Positions 1 through 6,743 of a stretch of DNA of 7,298 nucleotides are shown piece after piece. The notes under the pieces are model-generated. The model made no database searches and was not told where the DNA came from. It saw only the letters and a list, made by a program, of their open reading frames with translations. Numbering within the stretch: the first letter of the stretch is position 1; each line of letters begins with the position of its first letter. Both the position numbers and the translations under genes were made by a program. The DNA comes from Pseudomonadota bacterium (GTDB lineage: Bacteria > Pseudomonadota > Alphaproteobacteria > Rhizobiales > Tepidamorphaceae): NCBI GenBank assembly GCA_023435545.1, contig JAEYRQ010000426.1:1-7298 (forward strand), in the 5' to 3' direction.

Positions 1-67
1 GTCCTGAATTCCTCGATAACGACGTCCGCAGGGGGAACACGTGCCCGCAGGTTCACCTGCTTGACTT

Positions 68-101
68 GGACCGACCTCGGAACCGGGACCGAGGTCGGCC
101 C
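68..101 (-). terminator. Hairpin downstream of serA, possible terminator
   Basis: The arms at 71-80 (CCGACCTCGG) and 89-98 (CCGAGGTCGG) are perfectly complementary around an 8-nt loop. In a minus-strand transcript the stem extends to 13 pairs, with a G·U pair at 99/70, so it fits RNA from the serA strand better than from the plus strand. It starts about 50 nt past the serA stop. There is no T-run after it, so it is not a canonical intrinsic terminator. A smaller alternative hairpin (96-100 with 105-109) overlaps it, and a further dyad (GCAGGT-TC-ACCTGC) lies at 47-60. No gene is seen in the remaining sequence from 1 to 150. Confidence 0.45.
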
Positions 102-150
102 AAAGGCCGCGAGAGGGTTGCCGAAGGGGCTTCTGCTCTGCAGACGGGCC

Positions 151-1737
151 TCAGAACGCCAGCGGCTTCGCCTGCTTCACATGCGGCAGGCCGCGCACCG
201 CCTCCAGCACCTGATCGCTCAGCGCCTCGTCGACCTCGATCAGCGCAATGGCGTCGCCGCCCCGCGCCTGGCGGCCGAGGTTGAAGGTGGCGATGTTGAC
301 GTCGGCCTTGCCGAGCGCCATGCCGAGCGCACCGATGAAGCCGGGCTTGTCCTCGTTGGTCACGTACAGCATGTGCGGCCCGAGCTCGGCCTCCATGTTG
401 ATCCCCTTGATCTGGATGAGCCGCGGCCGGCCGTCCGAGAACACGGTTCCCGCCACCGAGCGCTCCTGCCGCTGGGTCCTCACCGTCAGGCGGATATAGT
501 TCTCGTAGGCGCCCTCCTGCTCGCGGCGCACCTCCTCGATGGCGATGCCGCGCTCGCGCGCGATCGCCGGCGCCGAGACCATGTTGACGTCCTGCAGCAG
601 CGGCCTGAGCAGGCCGGCGACTGCCGCCGACGTCAGCGCCCGGGTGTTCATCTCGGCGACGTCGCCGGCATATTCGAGCCGGATCGCCTCGATCGCCGTC
701 TCGGTGAGCTGCCCGGCGAAGGAGCCGAGCTGTTCGGCGAGCGTCACGAACGGCTTCATCCGCGGCGCTTCCTCGGCGCTGATCGAGGGCATGTTGAGCG
801 CGTTGGAGACCGCCCCGCTCAGAAGGTAGTCGGCCATCTGCTCGGCGACCTGCAGCGCGACGTTCTCCTGTGCCTCGGAGGTCGATGCACCCAGATGCGG
901 CGTGCAAACGACGTTAGGAAGGCCGAACAGCGGGTTCTCCCTGGCCGGCTCCACCGAGAACACGTCGAAGGCCGCGCCCGCCACATGGCCGCTCTCGATC
1001 GCGTCGTGGAGCGCGGCCTCGTCGACCAGCCCGCCGCGCGCGCAGTTGATGATCCTGACCCCCTTGCGGGTCTTCTTCAGCGACTCGCGCGAGATGATGT
1101 TCCGGGTCTTGTCGGTGAGCGGCGTGTGGAGGGTGATGAAGTCGGCGCGCACCAGCAGGTCATCGAGCTCGACCTTCTCGACGCCCAGTTACACCGCCCG
1201 CTCCGGCGACAGGAACGGATCCAAGGCGATCACCTTCATCCTCAGTCCCTGCGCCCGGTCGGCGACGATCGAGCCGATGTTGCCGCAGCCGATCACGCCG
1301 AGCGTCTTGGCCGTCACCTCGACGCCCATGAAGCGGTTCTTCTCCCACTTGCCGGCCTGGGTGGAGGCATCGGCGGCGGGGATCTGCCGGGCAAGCGACA
1401 GCATCAGCGAGATGGCGTGCTCGGCGGTGGTGATCGAGTTCCCGAAGGGCGTGTTCATCACGATGATGCCCTTTCGGGTGGCGGCCGGAATGTCGACGTT
1501 GTCGACGCCGATTCCGGCCCGGCCGATCACCTTCAGCTTCTCCGCCGCCGCGATCACCTTCTCGGTGACCTTCGAGGCGGAGCGGATCGCCAGCCCGTCA
1601 TAGGCGCCGATGCGCTCGGCGAGTGCCTGCTTGTCGGCGCCGAGCTCGGGTTCGTAGTCCACCTCGATGCCGCGATCCTTGAAGATCTGAACGGCGGCGG
1701 TGGAGAGCTTGTCGGAGATGAGTACGCGGGGAGCCAT
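151..1737 (-). pseudogene. serA: D-3-phosphoglycerate dehydrogenase, interrupted by an in-frame stop
   Basis: SerA oxidises 3-phosphoglycerate to 3-phosphohydroxypyruvate with NAD+, the first step of the phosphorylated serine pathway, in the cytoplasm. Read through the stop, the frame gives 528 residues, the normal size for the long SerA form. The start is MAPRVLISDK; the NAD-binding loop is LGVIGCGNIG (146-155). The catalytic residues are Arg234 (NCARGG), Glu263 (SVEP) and His281 (TPHLGAS). An intervening domain and a C-terminal ACT domain (from about PHMLYVTNEDKPG, ending VKQAKPLAF) complete the layout. A TAA at 1189-1191 (codon 183) splits it into a 182-residue N-terminal piece and a C-terminal piece whose first possible start is GTG at 1152, with no visible ribosome site. 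Reading frame and family similarity continue unbroken on both sides, so this is a point nonsense change, probably GAA to TAA, or a sequencing error. The N-terminal piece lacks every catalytic residue and should be inactive. It lies downstream of serC on the same strand. Confidence 0.9.
1189..1191 (-). other. Premature TAA codon inside serA
   Basis: The minus-strand reading is CGG GCG GTG TAA CTG GGC GTC GAG, that is R-A-V-stop-L-G-V-E. From what I know of the family, this position usually follows a SPERA motif and carries a Glu or similar residue. A single change at plus position 1191 (C to A) turns GAA into TAA. No other stop or frame change is present in the gene. Confidence 0.92.
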
Positions 1738-1801
1738 TGGTCGATGTCCGTTGCGTTGATCGTTGAAGGACGATGTCGTGTCGGGCGACCCACTTCTCCC
1801 T

Positions 1802-1902
1802 CGTCATCCCGGCCGTAGCGCAGCGCAGAGCCGGGATCGGGACCGTTCAACCGTCGGGGCATCCCGATCCCGGATAGCCGCCTTGCGGCTTCCGGGATGA
1901 CG
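1802..1902. repeat. Palindromic intergenic repeat element (Rhizobiales type)
   Basis: Outer arms CGTCATCCCGG (1802-1812) and CCGGGATGACG (1892-1902) are perfect inverted repeats. Inner arms CCGGGATCGGGA (1831-1842) and TCCCGATCCCGG (1862-1873) are a second perfect 12-bp pair. Each half can also fold on itself through CCCGG/CCGGG, so the element can form one long hairpin or a two-hairpin cruciform. The sequence resembles dispersed palindromic repeats familiar from Bradyrhizobium-like genomes. It fills most of the 187-bp gap between the serC stop and the serA start, so the operon transcript would carry it. Family assignment is from memory, not from a search. Confidence 0.75.
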
Positions 1903-1924
1903 CGGAGAGGGGGCCGCTAAGTGG

Positions 1925-3100
1925 TCAGGCCGCCTGGGCCATTTCGGCGCGTGCCACCGCGTAGGCCCAGTCGAGCCAGCCGGTGAGCGCCTCGATATCG
2001 GCGGTCTCCACCGTCGCGCCGCACCAGATTCGCAGGCCCGCCGGGGCATCGCGGTAGTGGGCGATGTCGAAGGCCGCGCCCTCCGCCTCCAGAAGGCCGG
2101 CGAGGCGCTTGGCGAAAGCCGACTGCTGATCGGCAGACAGCGCGGCAATGGCCGGATCGGCGAATACCAGGCAAACCGAGGTATTGGACCGCGTCGCGGG
2201 GACCGCCGCCAGATGCCCGATCCACGGCGTGCGCGCGACCCAGGCGTCGAGCGCGACGGCATTCGCATCGGCGCGGGCGACGAGCCCGTCGAGGCCGCCG
2301 GCCGACTTCGCCCAGGTGAGCGCGTCGATATAATCCTCGACGCAGAGCATCGACGGCGTGTTGATGGTCTCGCCCTTGAACACGCCCTCGATCAGCTTGC
2401 CGCCCTTGGTCAGGCGGAAGATCTTCGGCAGCGGCCAGGCCGGCGTGTAGCTCTCCAGCCTCTCGATGGCGCGGGGCGAGAGGATCAGCATGCCGTGCGC
2501 GGCCTCGCCGCCCAGCACCTTCTGCCAGGAGAAGGTGACGACATCGAGCTTGGCGAAGTCGATCGCTTGAGCGAACGCCGCCGAGGTCGCGTCGCAGATG
2601 GTCAGGCCCGCCCGGTCGGCGGGAATCCAGTCGGCATCCGGCACGCGCACGCCGGAGGTGGTGCCGTTCCAGGTGAACACCACGTCGCGGCCGAAGTCGA
2701 CGCTCGCGAGATCGGGCAGTTCGCCGTAGGGCGCCTTGATGACGCGCGCATCGGCGAGCTTCAGCTGCTTGACGACATCGCTGACCCAACCCTCGCCGAA
2801 GCTCTCCCAGGCGAGCATGTCGACGCCGCGCGCACCGAGCAGCGACCACAGCGCCATCTCGACGGCACCGGTGTCGGAGGCCGGCACAATGCCGATGCGA
2901 TAGTCGGCGGGAACCTTGAGGATCTCGCGGGTCAGGTCGATCGCAAGCTGCAGCCGAGCCTTGCCGGGCTTGGAGCGGTGCGAGCGTCCGAGCAGCGCAT
3001 TGGACAGCGCCTCGGGCGACCAGCCAGGCCGCTTCGCGCAGGGTCCGGAGGAAAAATGGGGATTGGCCGGCCGCATGGCCGGCTTCTGCGGTGTGGTCAT
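1925..3100 (-). CDS. serC: Phosphoserine aminotransferase
   Basis: SerC is a PLP-dependent transaminase that converts 3-phosphohydroxypyruvate and glutamate to phosphoserine and 2-oxoglutarate. The same enzyme usually also serves the 4-phosphohydroxythreonine step of PLP synthesis. The 391-residue product is the alphaproteobacterial form, opening with [15 protein letters not shown] (13-27). The PLP lysine is Lys194 in [16 protein letters not shown]; Asp170 in CDATSA should contact the pyridine nitrogen; [15 protein letters not shown] (75-89) and NGTTSG (145-150) belong to the cofactor pocket. The ATG at 3100 is preceded by GGAAGGG at a suitable distance. The gene is intact and is the first of a serC-serA unit; serA follows after 187 bp containing a palindromic repeat. 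A strong hairpin (3066-3083) sits inside codons 6-12. The gene is divergent from nirK across 183 bp. Confidence 0.95.
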   Translation of the reverse strand: MTTPQKPAMRPANPHFSSGPCAKRPGWSPEALSNALLGRSHRSKPGKARLQLAIDLTREILKVPADYRIGIVPASDTGAVEMALWSLLGARGVDMLAWESFGEGWVSDVVKQLKLADARVIKAPYGELPDLASVDFGRDVVFTWNGTTSGVRVPDADWIPADRAGLTICDATSAAFAQAIDFAKLDVVTFSWQKVLGGEAAHGMLILSPRAIERLESYTPAWPLPKIFRLTKGGKLIEGVFKGETINTPSMLCVEDYIDALTWAKSAGGLDGLVARADANAVALDAWVARTPWIGHLAAVPATRSNTSVCLVFADPAIAALSADQQSAFAKRLAGLLEAEGAAFDIAHYRDAPAGLRIWCGATVETADIEALTGWLDWAYAVARAEMAQAA

Positions 3101-3156
3101 CTGCCTACCCTTCCAGATAGAAGCCCCTCGGTGGGGAGGGGTGTCCCACGGACGGG
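3101..3156 (-). ncRNA. Candidate serC leader RNA (serC motif)
   Basis: A structured RNA called the serC motif is known upstream of serC operons in Alphaproteobacteria. In the expected place here, a minus-strand transcript would hold two small hairpins. The first is GUCC/GGAC (3150-3153 with 3143-3146, loop GUG). The second is CCCCUC/GAGGGG (3136-3141 with 3124-3129, 6-nt loop). The serC ribosome site GGAAGGG and ATG follow. I match it by position and folding only; no covariance model was run. The ligand or mechanism of the motif is not known to me. Confidence 0.4.
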
Positions 3157-3184
3157 ATTAGCGCAAAGGTCAACTCTCTGCAAG
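3157..3184 (-). promoter_or_regulatory. Possible serC promoter
   Basis: On the minus strand a -10-like GCTAAT (3157-3162) lies 15-16 bp from a -35-like CTTGCA/TTGCAG (3178-3184). This would start transcription close to the first hairpin of the leader. A better -35 match, TTGACC (3168-3173), lies between them but has no -10-like hexamer 16-18 bp downstream, so the pairing is uncertain. Confidence 0.25.
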
Positions 3185-3283
3185 ACGGCGCAGGCGTTGG
3201 ATGCTCCGCCCAAGCTTCCAGCAGGCGGAACTTCCCTCGAAGAACGCGGTTGGGGTCATTGTATCGGACTGAGGAGGAAGACG

Positions 3284-4477
3284 ATGACGAGACCATCCGT
3301 CAAACGCGATGCGGATACCGCGCAGGCTCTCCCCGACGACAGTGCCCCTTCCGGCACGGAAGCCCAAGCCGACCAATTTTCGCCGCCCGTAGTGAGCCGC
3401 CGCTCCGTGGTAGCCGGATCTGCCGGCCTGTTGGCGGGCCTGGCCTTTCAGGAACAAGCTTCAGCACAGCACAATCACGCGGCCACCCGGCTCGCCGCCC
3501 ACGGCACCACGCATGGTCCGTCCGGCAGCCTGAGCCAGAGGGCCTACTCTGTACCGACACTGGTGGCCGATGACATTGCTCACGATCCGTCGGTCGTGCC
3601 GCCTCCGATCGGTCGAACAGAACCTGAAACGGTGCGGCTCGAGCTGGAAACGATCGAGGTCGAGGCACGGCTCGATAACCGCGCGACTTACCGCTACTGG
3701 ACCTTCAACGGGACGGTTCCAGGTCCTTTCGTTCGTGCAAGAGTCGGCGATACCGTCGAGGTCCATCTGAAGAACCACGAGGACAGCTGGTTCATGCACA
3801 ATGTCGACTTCCATGCCGCGACCGGGCCTGGAGGCGGCGCGGAGGCAACCACCGCGGGACCCGGCGAAGAAAAGGCGATCCGTTTCAAGGTTCTGAACCC
3901 AGGGCTCTATGTGTATCACTGCGCGGTTCCGCCGGTTGCTATGCATATTGCCAATGGCATGTATGGAATGATCCTAGTCGAACCGGAGGACGGGCTGCCT
4001 TCTGTCGATCGCGAGTTCTACGTCATGCAGGGTGAAATATACACAACCGAATCATTTGGTTCGGAGGGTCTTCTAAGTGAGGACTATGACAAGCTGCTGG
4101 ATGAACGACCCGAGTATTTCGTATTGAACGGTCATGTCGGCGCGCTCACGGAACACTATCCGATGCGGGCCGAAGTCGGCGAGACGATCCGTATATTCTT
4201 CGGTGTTGGCGGCCCGAATCACGTGTCATCCTTCCACGTGATCGGAGAGATATTCGACCGCGTCTATCTAAACGGCAGTGTCACGAGCGAACCTCAGACC
4301 GATGTTCAGACCGTGGTGGTGCCGGCCGGCGGGGCAACGATCGTTGAGTTCACGCCTCAGGTTCCTGGCCGTTACGTTCTGGTCGATCACTCACTGTCGC
4401 GAGTTGAGCGCGGCCTTGCAGGCTGGCTCGACATTGAAGGCCCGGAGAACCCGGAGGTCTTTGAGGAGATCGGATGA
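3284..4477 (+). CDS. nirK: Copper-containing nitrite reductase, AniA-like (class II NirK)
   Basis: NirK reduces nitrite to nitric oxide in the periplasm, the second step of denitrification. The 397-residue product has two cupredoxin domains. Type 1 copper ligands are His172, Cys213, His221 and Met226; type 2 ligands are His177, His212 and His369. Catalytic Asp175 (HNVDFH) and His318 (SSFHVIG) are present. The Cys-to-His spacing in YHCAVPPVAMH and the HIANGMYGMILVEP stretch match AniA/class II enzymes rather than class I. Export is by Tat: SRRSVVAG at 38-45, a hydrophobic stretch, then a likely cut after ASA (about 61/62). The ATG is chosen for its GAGGAGGAAG ribosome site; the frame is open further upstream but that part is antisense to serC. 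The 37 polar residues before the twin arginines are unusually long. GC and codon use (ATA, CTA) differ from neighbours, suggesting transfer. No nirV, nor or clear NNR/FNR box is seen. It is convergent with the next gene. Confidence 0.93.
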   Translation: MTRPSVKRDADTAQALPDDSAPSGTEAQADQFSPPVVSRRSVVAGSAGLLAGLAFQEQASAQHNHAATRLAAHGTTHGPSGSLSQRAYSVPTLVADDIAHDPSVVPPPIGRTEPETVRLELETIEVEARLDNRATYRYWTFNGTVPGPFVRARVGDTVEVHLKNHEDSWFMHNVDFHAATGPGGGAEATTAGPGEEKAIRFKVLNPGLYVYHCAVPPVAMHIANGMYGMILVEPEDGLPSVDREFYVMQGEIYTTESFGSEGLLSEDYDKLLDERPEYFVLNGHVGALTEHYPMRAEVGETIRIFFGVGGPNHVSSFHVIGEIFDRVYLNGSVTSEPQTDVQTVVVPAGGATIVEFTPQVPGRYVLVDHSLSRVERGLAGWLDIEGPENPEVFEEIG

Positions 4478-4512
4478 CGCCACGACGGGAATGAAATGCT
4501 CGATGGGGCCAG

Positions 4513-5493
4513 CTAGGGCCAGACCAGATAGATGTATCCCGCATAGGCGGCGAGCAGCACCGCCCCCTCGGTCCGGCAGATGCGCATGCCGGTCCACGCG
4601 AACACCAGCAGGATCGCGCTGACGGCGACCATCGCGATGTTGTCGAAGGTGACGATTTCGGCAGGAACTGTGAGCGGGGAGATGGCGGCGGTGGCGCCGG
4701 CAATGCCGAGAACGTTGTAGATGTTTGAGCCGACGATGTTGCCGAAGGCGACGTCGGCCTCACGGCGGATCGCCGCCACCAGGGATGTCACCAGCTCGGG
4801 CAGCGAGGTTCCCACCGCAACGATAGTCAGTCCGATTACCGTCTCGGAAATTCCGAGCCCGCGAGCGAGGTCGACTGCACCGTCAACGAGCAGGTGGCCG
4901 CCGAGCACCAGGAGCGCGAGACCCACGAGGCACAGGCCCAGCGAGAGAAGCGGCGGATGTCGCTGCGGCCGTGCCGGATCGAGCTGCGGGTCGGCCTCCT
5001 CGAGCGCCCGCGCCTTCTCGAAGATCGCGCCGCGGTCGCGCCTCGCGTCCCTGAGTTCGATCCGCACGATTGCCGCTAGGTAAATCGCAAGGACGGCGAG
5101 GAACGCTAGTCCGATCCCCCTGCCGAGCGGCATCGTCGCCGACAGCGCGGCGAACACCGCCGCGACGGCGAGCATGATCGCGCCGTCGCGCTTGAGGCCG
5201 CGCGAATCGATCGCGATCGGGAAGACCAGCGCCGACAGGCCGACGATCAGCAGGATGTTGGCGATGTTCGATCCGACGATGTTGCCGATCGCGATGCCCG
5301 GCGTGTCCCTGAGGGCGGCCTGGACCGAAGTGACGAGTTCCGGCGTCGAGGTGCCGAAGCCGACCACCGTCAGGCCGATGACCAGTGGGGAGATGCCGAG
5401 GCCGGCGGCCAGTCGGACCGATCCGCGCACCAGAAGCTCGCCGCCGACGAACAGCAGCACGAGGCCGCCGGCCAACAGGAGGAGGCTCAGCAT
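4513..5493 (-). CDS. Calcium/sodium antiporter, YrbG/CaxA type (CaCA superfamily)
   Basis: This is an inner-membrane exchanger of the CaCA superfamily, expected to extrude Ca2+ in exchange for Na+ (K+-dependence is known for some relatives). The 326-residue protein consists of two inverted homologous halves of about five helices each. The first alpha-repeat holds GFGTSTPELVTS (45-56, Glu52) and GNIVGSNIANI (70-80). The second holds AVGTSLPELVTS (226-237, Glu233) and GNIVGSNIYN (251-260). The two Glu and the Asn residues are the ion-binding positions of the family. A charged cytoplasmic loop (about 145-180) links the halves. The ATG at 5493 is chosen because the first helix begins there; the frame is open to 5892, but that stretch is not membrane-like and overlaps the divergent transporter gene. 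The ribosome site is weak (GCGAG). It ends 35 bp from the nirK stop, convergent, with no obvious terminator between. Specific substrate is inferred from family only. Confidence 0.9.
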   Translation of the reverse strand: MLSLLLLAGGLVLLFVGGELLVRGSVRLAAGLGISPLVIGLTVVGFGTSTPELVTSVQAALRDTPGIAIGNIVGSNIANILLIVGLSALVFPIAIDSRGLKRDGAIMLAVAAVFAALSATMPLGRGIGLAFLAVLAIYLAAIVRIELRDARRDRGAIFEKARALEEADPQLDPARPQRHPPLLSLGLCLVGLALLVLGGHLLVDGAVDLARGLGISETVIGLTIVAVGTSLPELVTSLVAAIRREADVAFGNIVGSNIYNVLGIAGATAAISPLTVPAEIVTFDNIAMVAVSAILLVFAWTGMRICRTEGAVLLAAYAGYIYLVWP

Positions 5494-5758
5494 CGGTGGA
5501 CTCGCAATTTGTCTGGGTTGAGTGATCCGGATCGCCCGCAGCGCCTGCTCGCGTCTGGCGCGCAATGTTCTGTCGAATATGATGCCACGCGGATGATCCG
5601 GTCCCGGCGCCGGGCCTGAGGGTCGTCGGACCGGCGGGGTCGCCAATAGGTGGGATCGCCGCCATGCCTGTGCAATCCCCCGGGGGCCGGTCATGCGCAC
5701 CGTTGAAGCCCCGCGGGATCGGCACCATATCGGCTGGAATTTCTGGGGGGCCAACCGG
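5494..5758. promoter_or_regulatory. Divergent intergenic region with palindromes and a paired direct repeat
   Basis: This 265-bp stretch should hold the promoters of both the exchanger and the bicarbonate transporter, although no convincing -35/-10 pair stands out. It contains three perfect short palindromes: GATCCGGATC (5524-5533), CCCGGCGCCGGG (5603-5614) and CCCCCGGGGG (5677-5686). It also has two near-identical 12-mers of pattern GGYGGGRTCGCC (5633-5644 and 5649-5660), 16 bp apart. Any of these could be an operator, but GC-rich DNA makes short palindromes by chance. If the transporter starts at 5693 instead of 5759, the last 66 bp would be coding. Confidence 0.35.
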
Positions 5759-6739
5759 ATGGGCGGAATACTGGCGCTGGCGGCGGACAACCTGCTGTCG
5801 CCGATCATCCTCAGCTTCGCGCTCGGCCTGTTCGCAGGCGTCGTGCGGTCCGATCTGAGCTTCCCCGAGGCGATCGCCAAGGGACTGTCCATCTATCTGC
5901 TCTTCGCGATTGGCTTCAAGGGTGGCGTCGGCGTCTCGACGCACGGACTGGACGGACGCCTCGCGGCGACGCTCGTCGCTGGAGCGCTGCTGTCGCTGCT
6001 ACTGCCGTTCGCGGCATTCCTGCTGCTGCGCGGGCTCGTCCGGATCTCGCCGATCGATGCCGCTGCCGTCGCCGCGCACTATGGGTCGATCTCCATTGTT
6101 ACATTCGTCGCCGCGAGTTCGGTCCTCACAAGCCAGGGCATCTTCGCCGAGGGCTACATGGTCGCCGTCGCCGCCGCCATGGAGGCACCAGCCATCCTGT
6201 CAGCCCTCTGGCTGGCAAGCCGTTTCGCGATCGCCGGGGAGCGCACGGGCTCGAACCTGTGGCGCGAGATCCTGCTGAACGGCTCGATCGTGTTGCTCGT
6301 CGGCGCGTTCGTCATCGGCTGGACCACCGGCGAGAGGGGGCTCGCCGAGATCAGCAGCTTCATCGTCGACCCGTTCAAGGGGGTCCTGTGTCTGTTCCTG
6401 CTCGACATGGGCCTGGTTGCGGGCCGCGGCTTGCGTGGCAGCAGCGGCATTCTCACCGGCGGAGCGGTCGCTTTCGGGATCGCCATGCCGCTGGTCGGCG
6501 CCACGGCGGGCCTTGCCACCGGCATGGGGCTCGGATTGTCCACCGGCGGTGTCGTGCTGCTGATGGTGCTCTGTGCCTCGGCGTCCTACATCGCGGTGCC
6601 CGCGGCGATGCGCGTCGCCCTACCCCAGGCCGATCCGACACTGCCGGTGCTGCTGTCGCTGGGCATAACCTTTCCCTTCAACCTGACGGTCGGCATTCCC
6701 CTCTACGTGCTGGCGGCCATGACGCTTGCGGGAGCCTGA
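5759..6739 (+). CDS. sbtA: SbtA-family sodium-dependent bicarbonate transporter
   Basis: SbtA imports bicarbonate with Na+ across the inner membrane and is best known from the cyanobacterial carbon-concentrating mechanism; many proteobacteria carry relatives. The 326-residue product has about ten helices in two halves. Family-typical stretches are GFKGGVGVS (52-60), HYGSISIVTF (107-116), MEAPAIL (141-147), PFKGVLCLFLLDMGLVAG (205-222), ASASYIAVPAAMR (273-285) and LGITFPFNLTVGIPLY (301-316). The ATG at 5759 is preferred: the hydrophobic protein begins there and a G-run (5745-5750) can serve as ribosome site. An in-frame ATG at 5693, also with a G-rich site, would add 22 polar residues unlike the family. 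The PII-like gene follows 4 bp after the stop, so the two are co-transcribed and probably translationally coupled. Bicarbonate as the substrate is inferred from family and from the PII-like partner. Confidence 0.9.
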   Translation: MGGILALAADNLLSPIILSFALGLFAGVVRSDLSFPEAIAKGLSIYLLFAIGFKGGVGVSTHGLDGRLAATLVAGALLSLLLPFAAFLLLRGLVRISPIDAAAVAAHYGSISIVTFVAASSVLTSQGIFAEGYMVAVAAAMEAPAILSALWLASRFAIAGERTGSNLWREILLNGSIVLLVGAFVIGWTTGERGLAEISSFIVDPFKGVLCLFLLDMGLVAGRGLRGSSGILTGGAVAFGIAMPLVGATAGLATGMGLGLSTGGVVLLMVLCASASYIAVPAAMRVALPQADPTLPVLLSLGITFPFNLTVGIPLYVLAAMTLAGA

Positions 6740-6743
6740 AGCC

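Noticed and set aside
1150..1152. GTG as a restart codon for the C-terminal part of SerA
   Set aside because: No ribosome-binding sequence precedes it, and the resulting protein would lack the N-terminal substrate-binding part and most of the NAD-binding fold; it is simply the first GTG after the stop.
61..1818. Long plus-strand open frame of 585 codons opposite serA
   Set aside because: It is antisense to a clearly recognisable SerA; the translation is Arg/His/Gly-rich, has no family resemblance, and arises from GC-rich codon bias.
1917..2849. Second minus-strand frame of 310 codons inside serC
   Set aside because: It is an out-of-frame shadow of serC, Arg/Gly-rich, with no ribosome site or recognisable motif.
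3198..3214. TTGG-N9-CCAA dyad upstream of nirK as an FNR/NNR box
   Set aside because: FNR/NNR sites have a 14-bp TTG-N8-CAA layout. Here the half-sites are too far apart, and the GTCAA half-site at 3169-3173 has no matching partner.
2057..3283. Upstream extension of the nirK reading frame
   Set aside because: The extension is antisense to serC, has no protein-like composition, and a strong ribosome site marks the ATG at 3284.
4478..4512. Possible terminator between convergent nirK and the exchanger gene
   Set aside because: The 35-bp gap has only a trivial GGCC self-pairing and no stem of useful length.
5494..5892. Upstream extension of the exchanger frame to a start at 5892
   Set aside because: It would add 133 residues that are not membrane-like and would overlap the divergent sbtA coding region; the family starts with the first helix at 5493.
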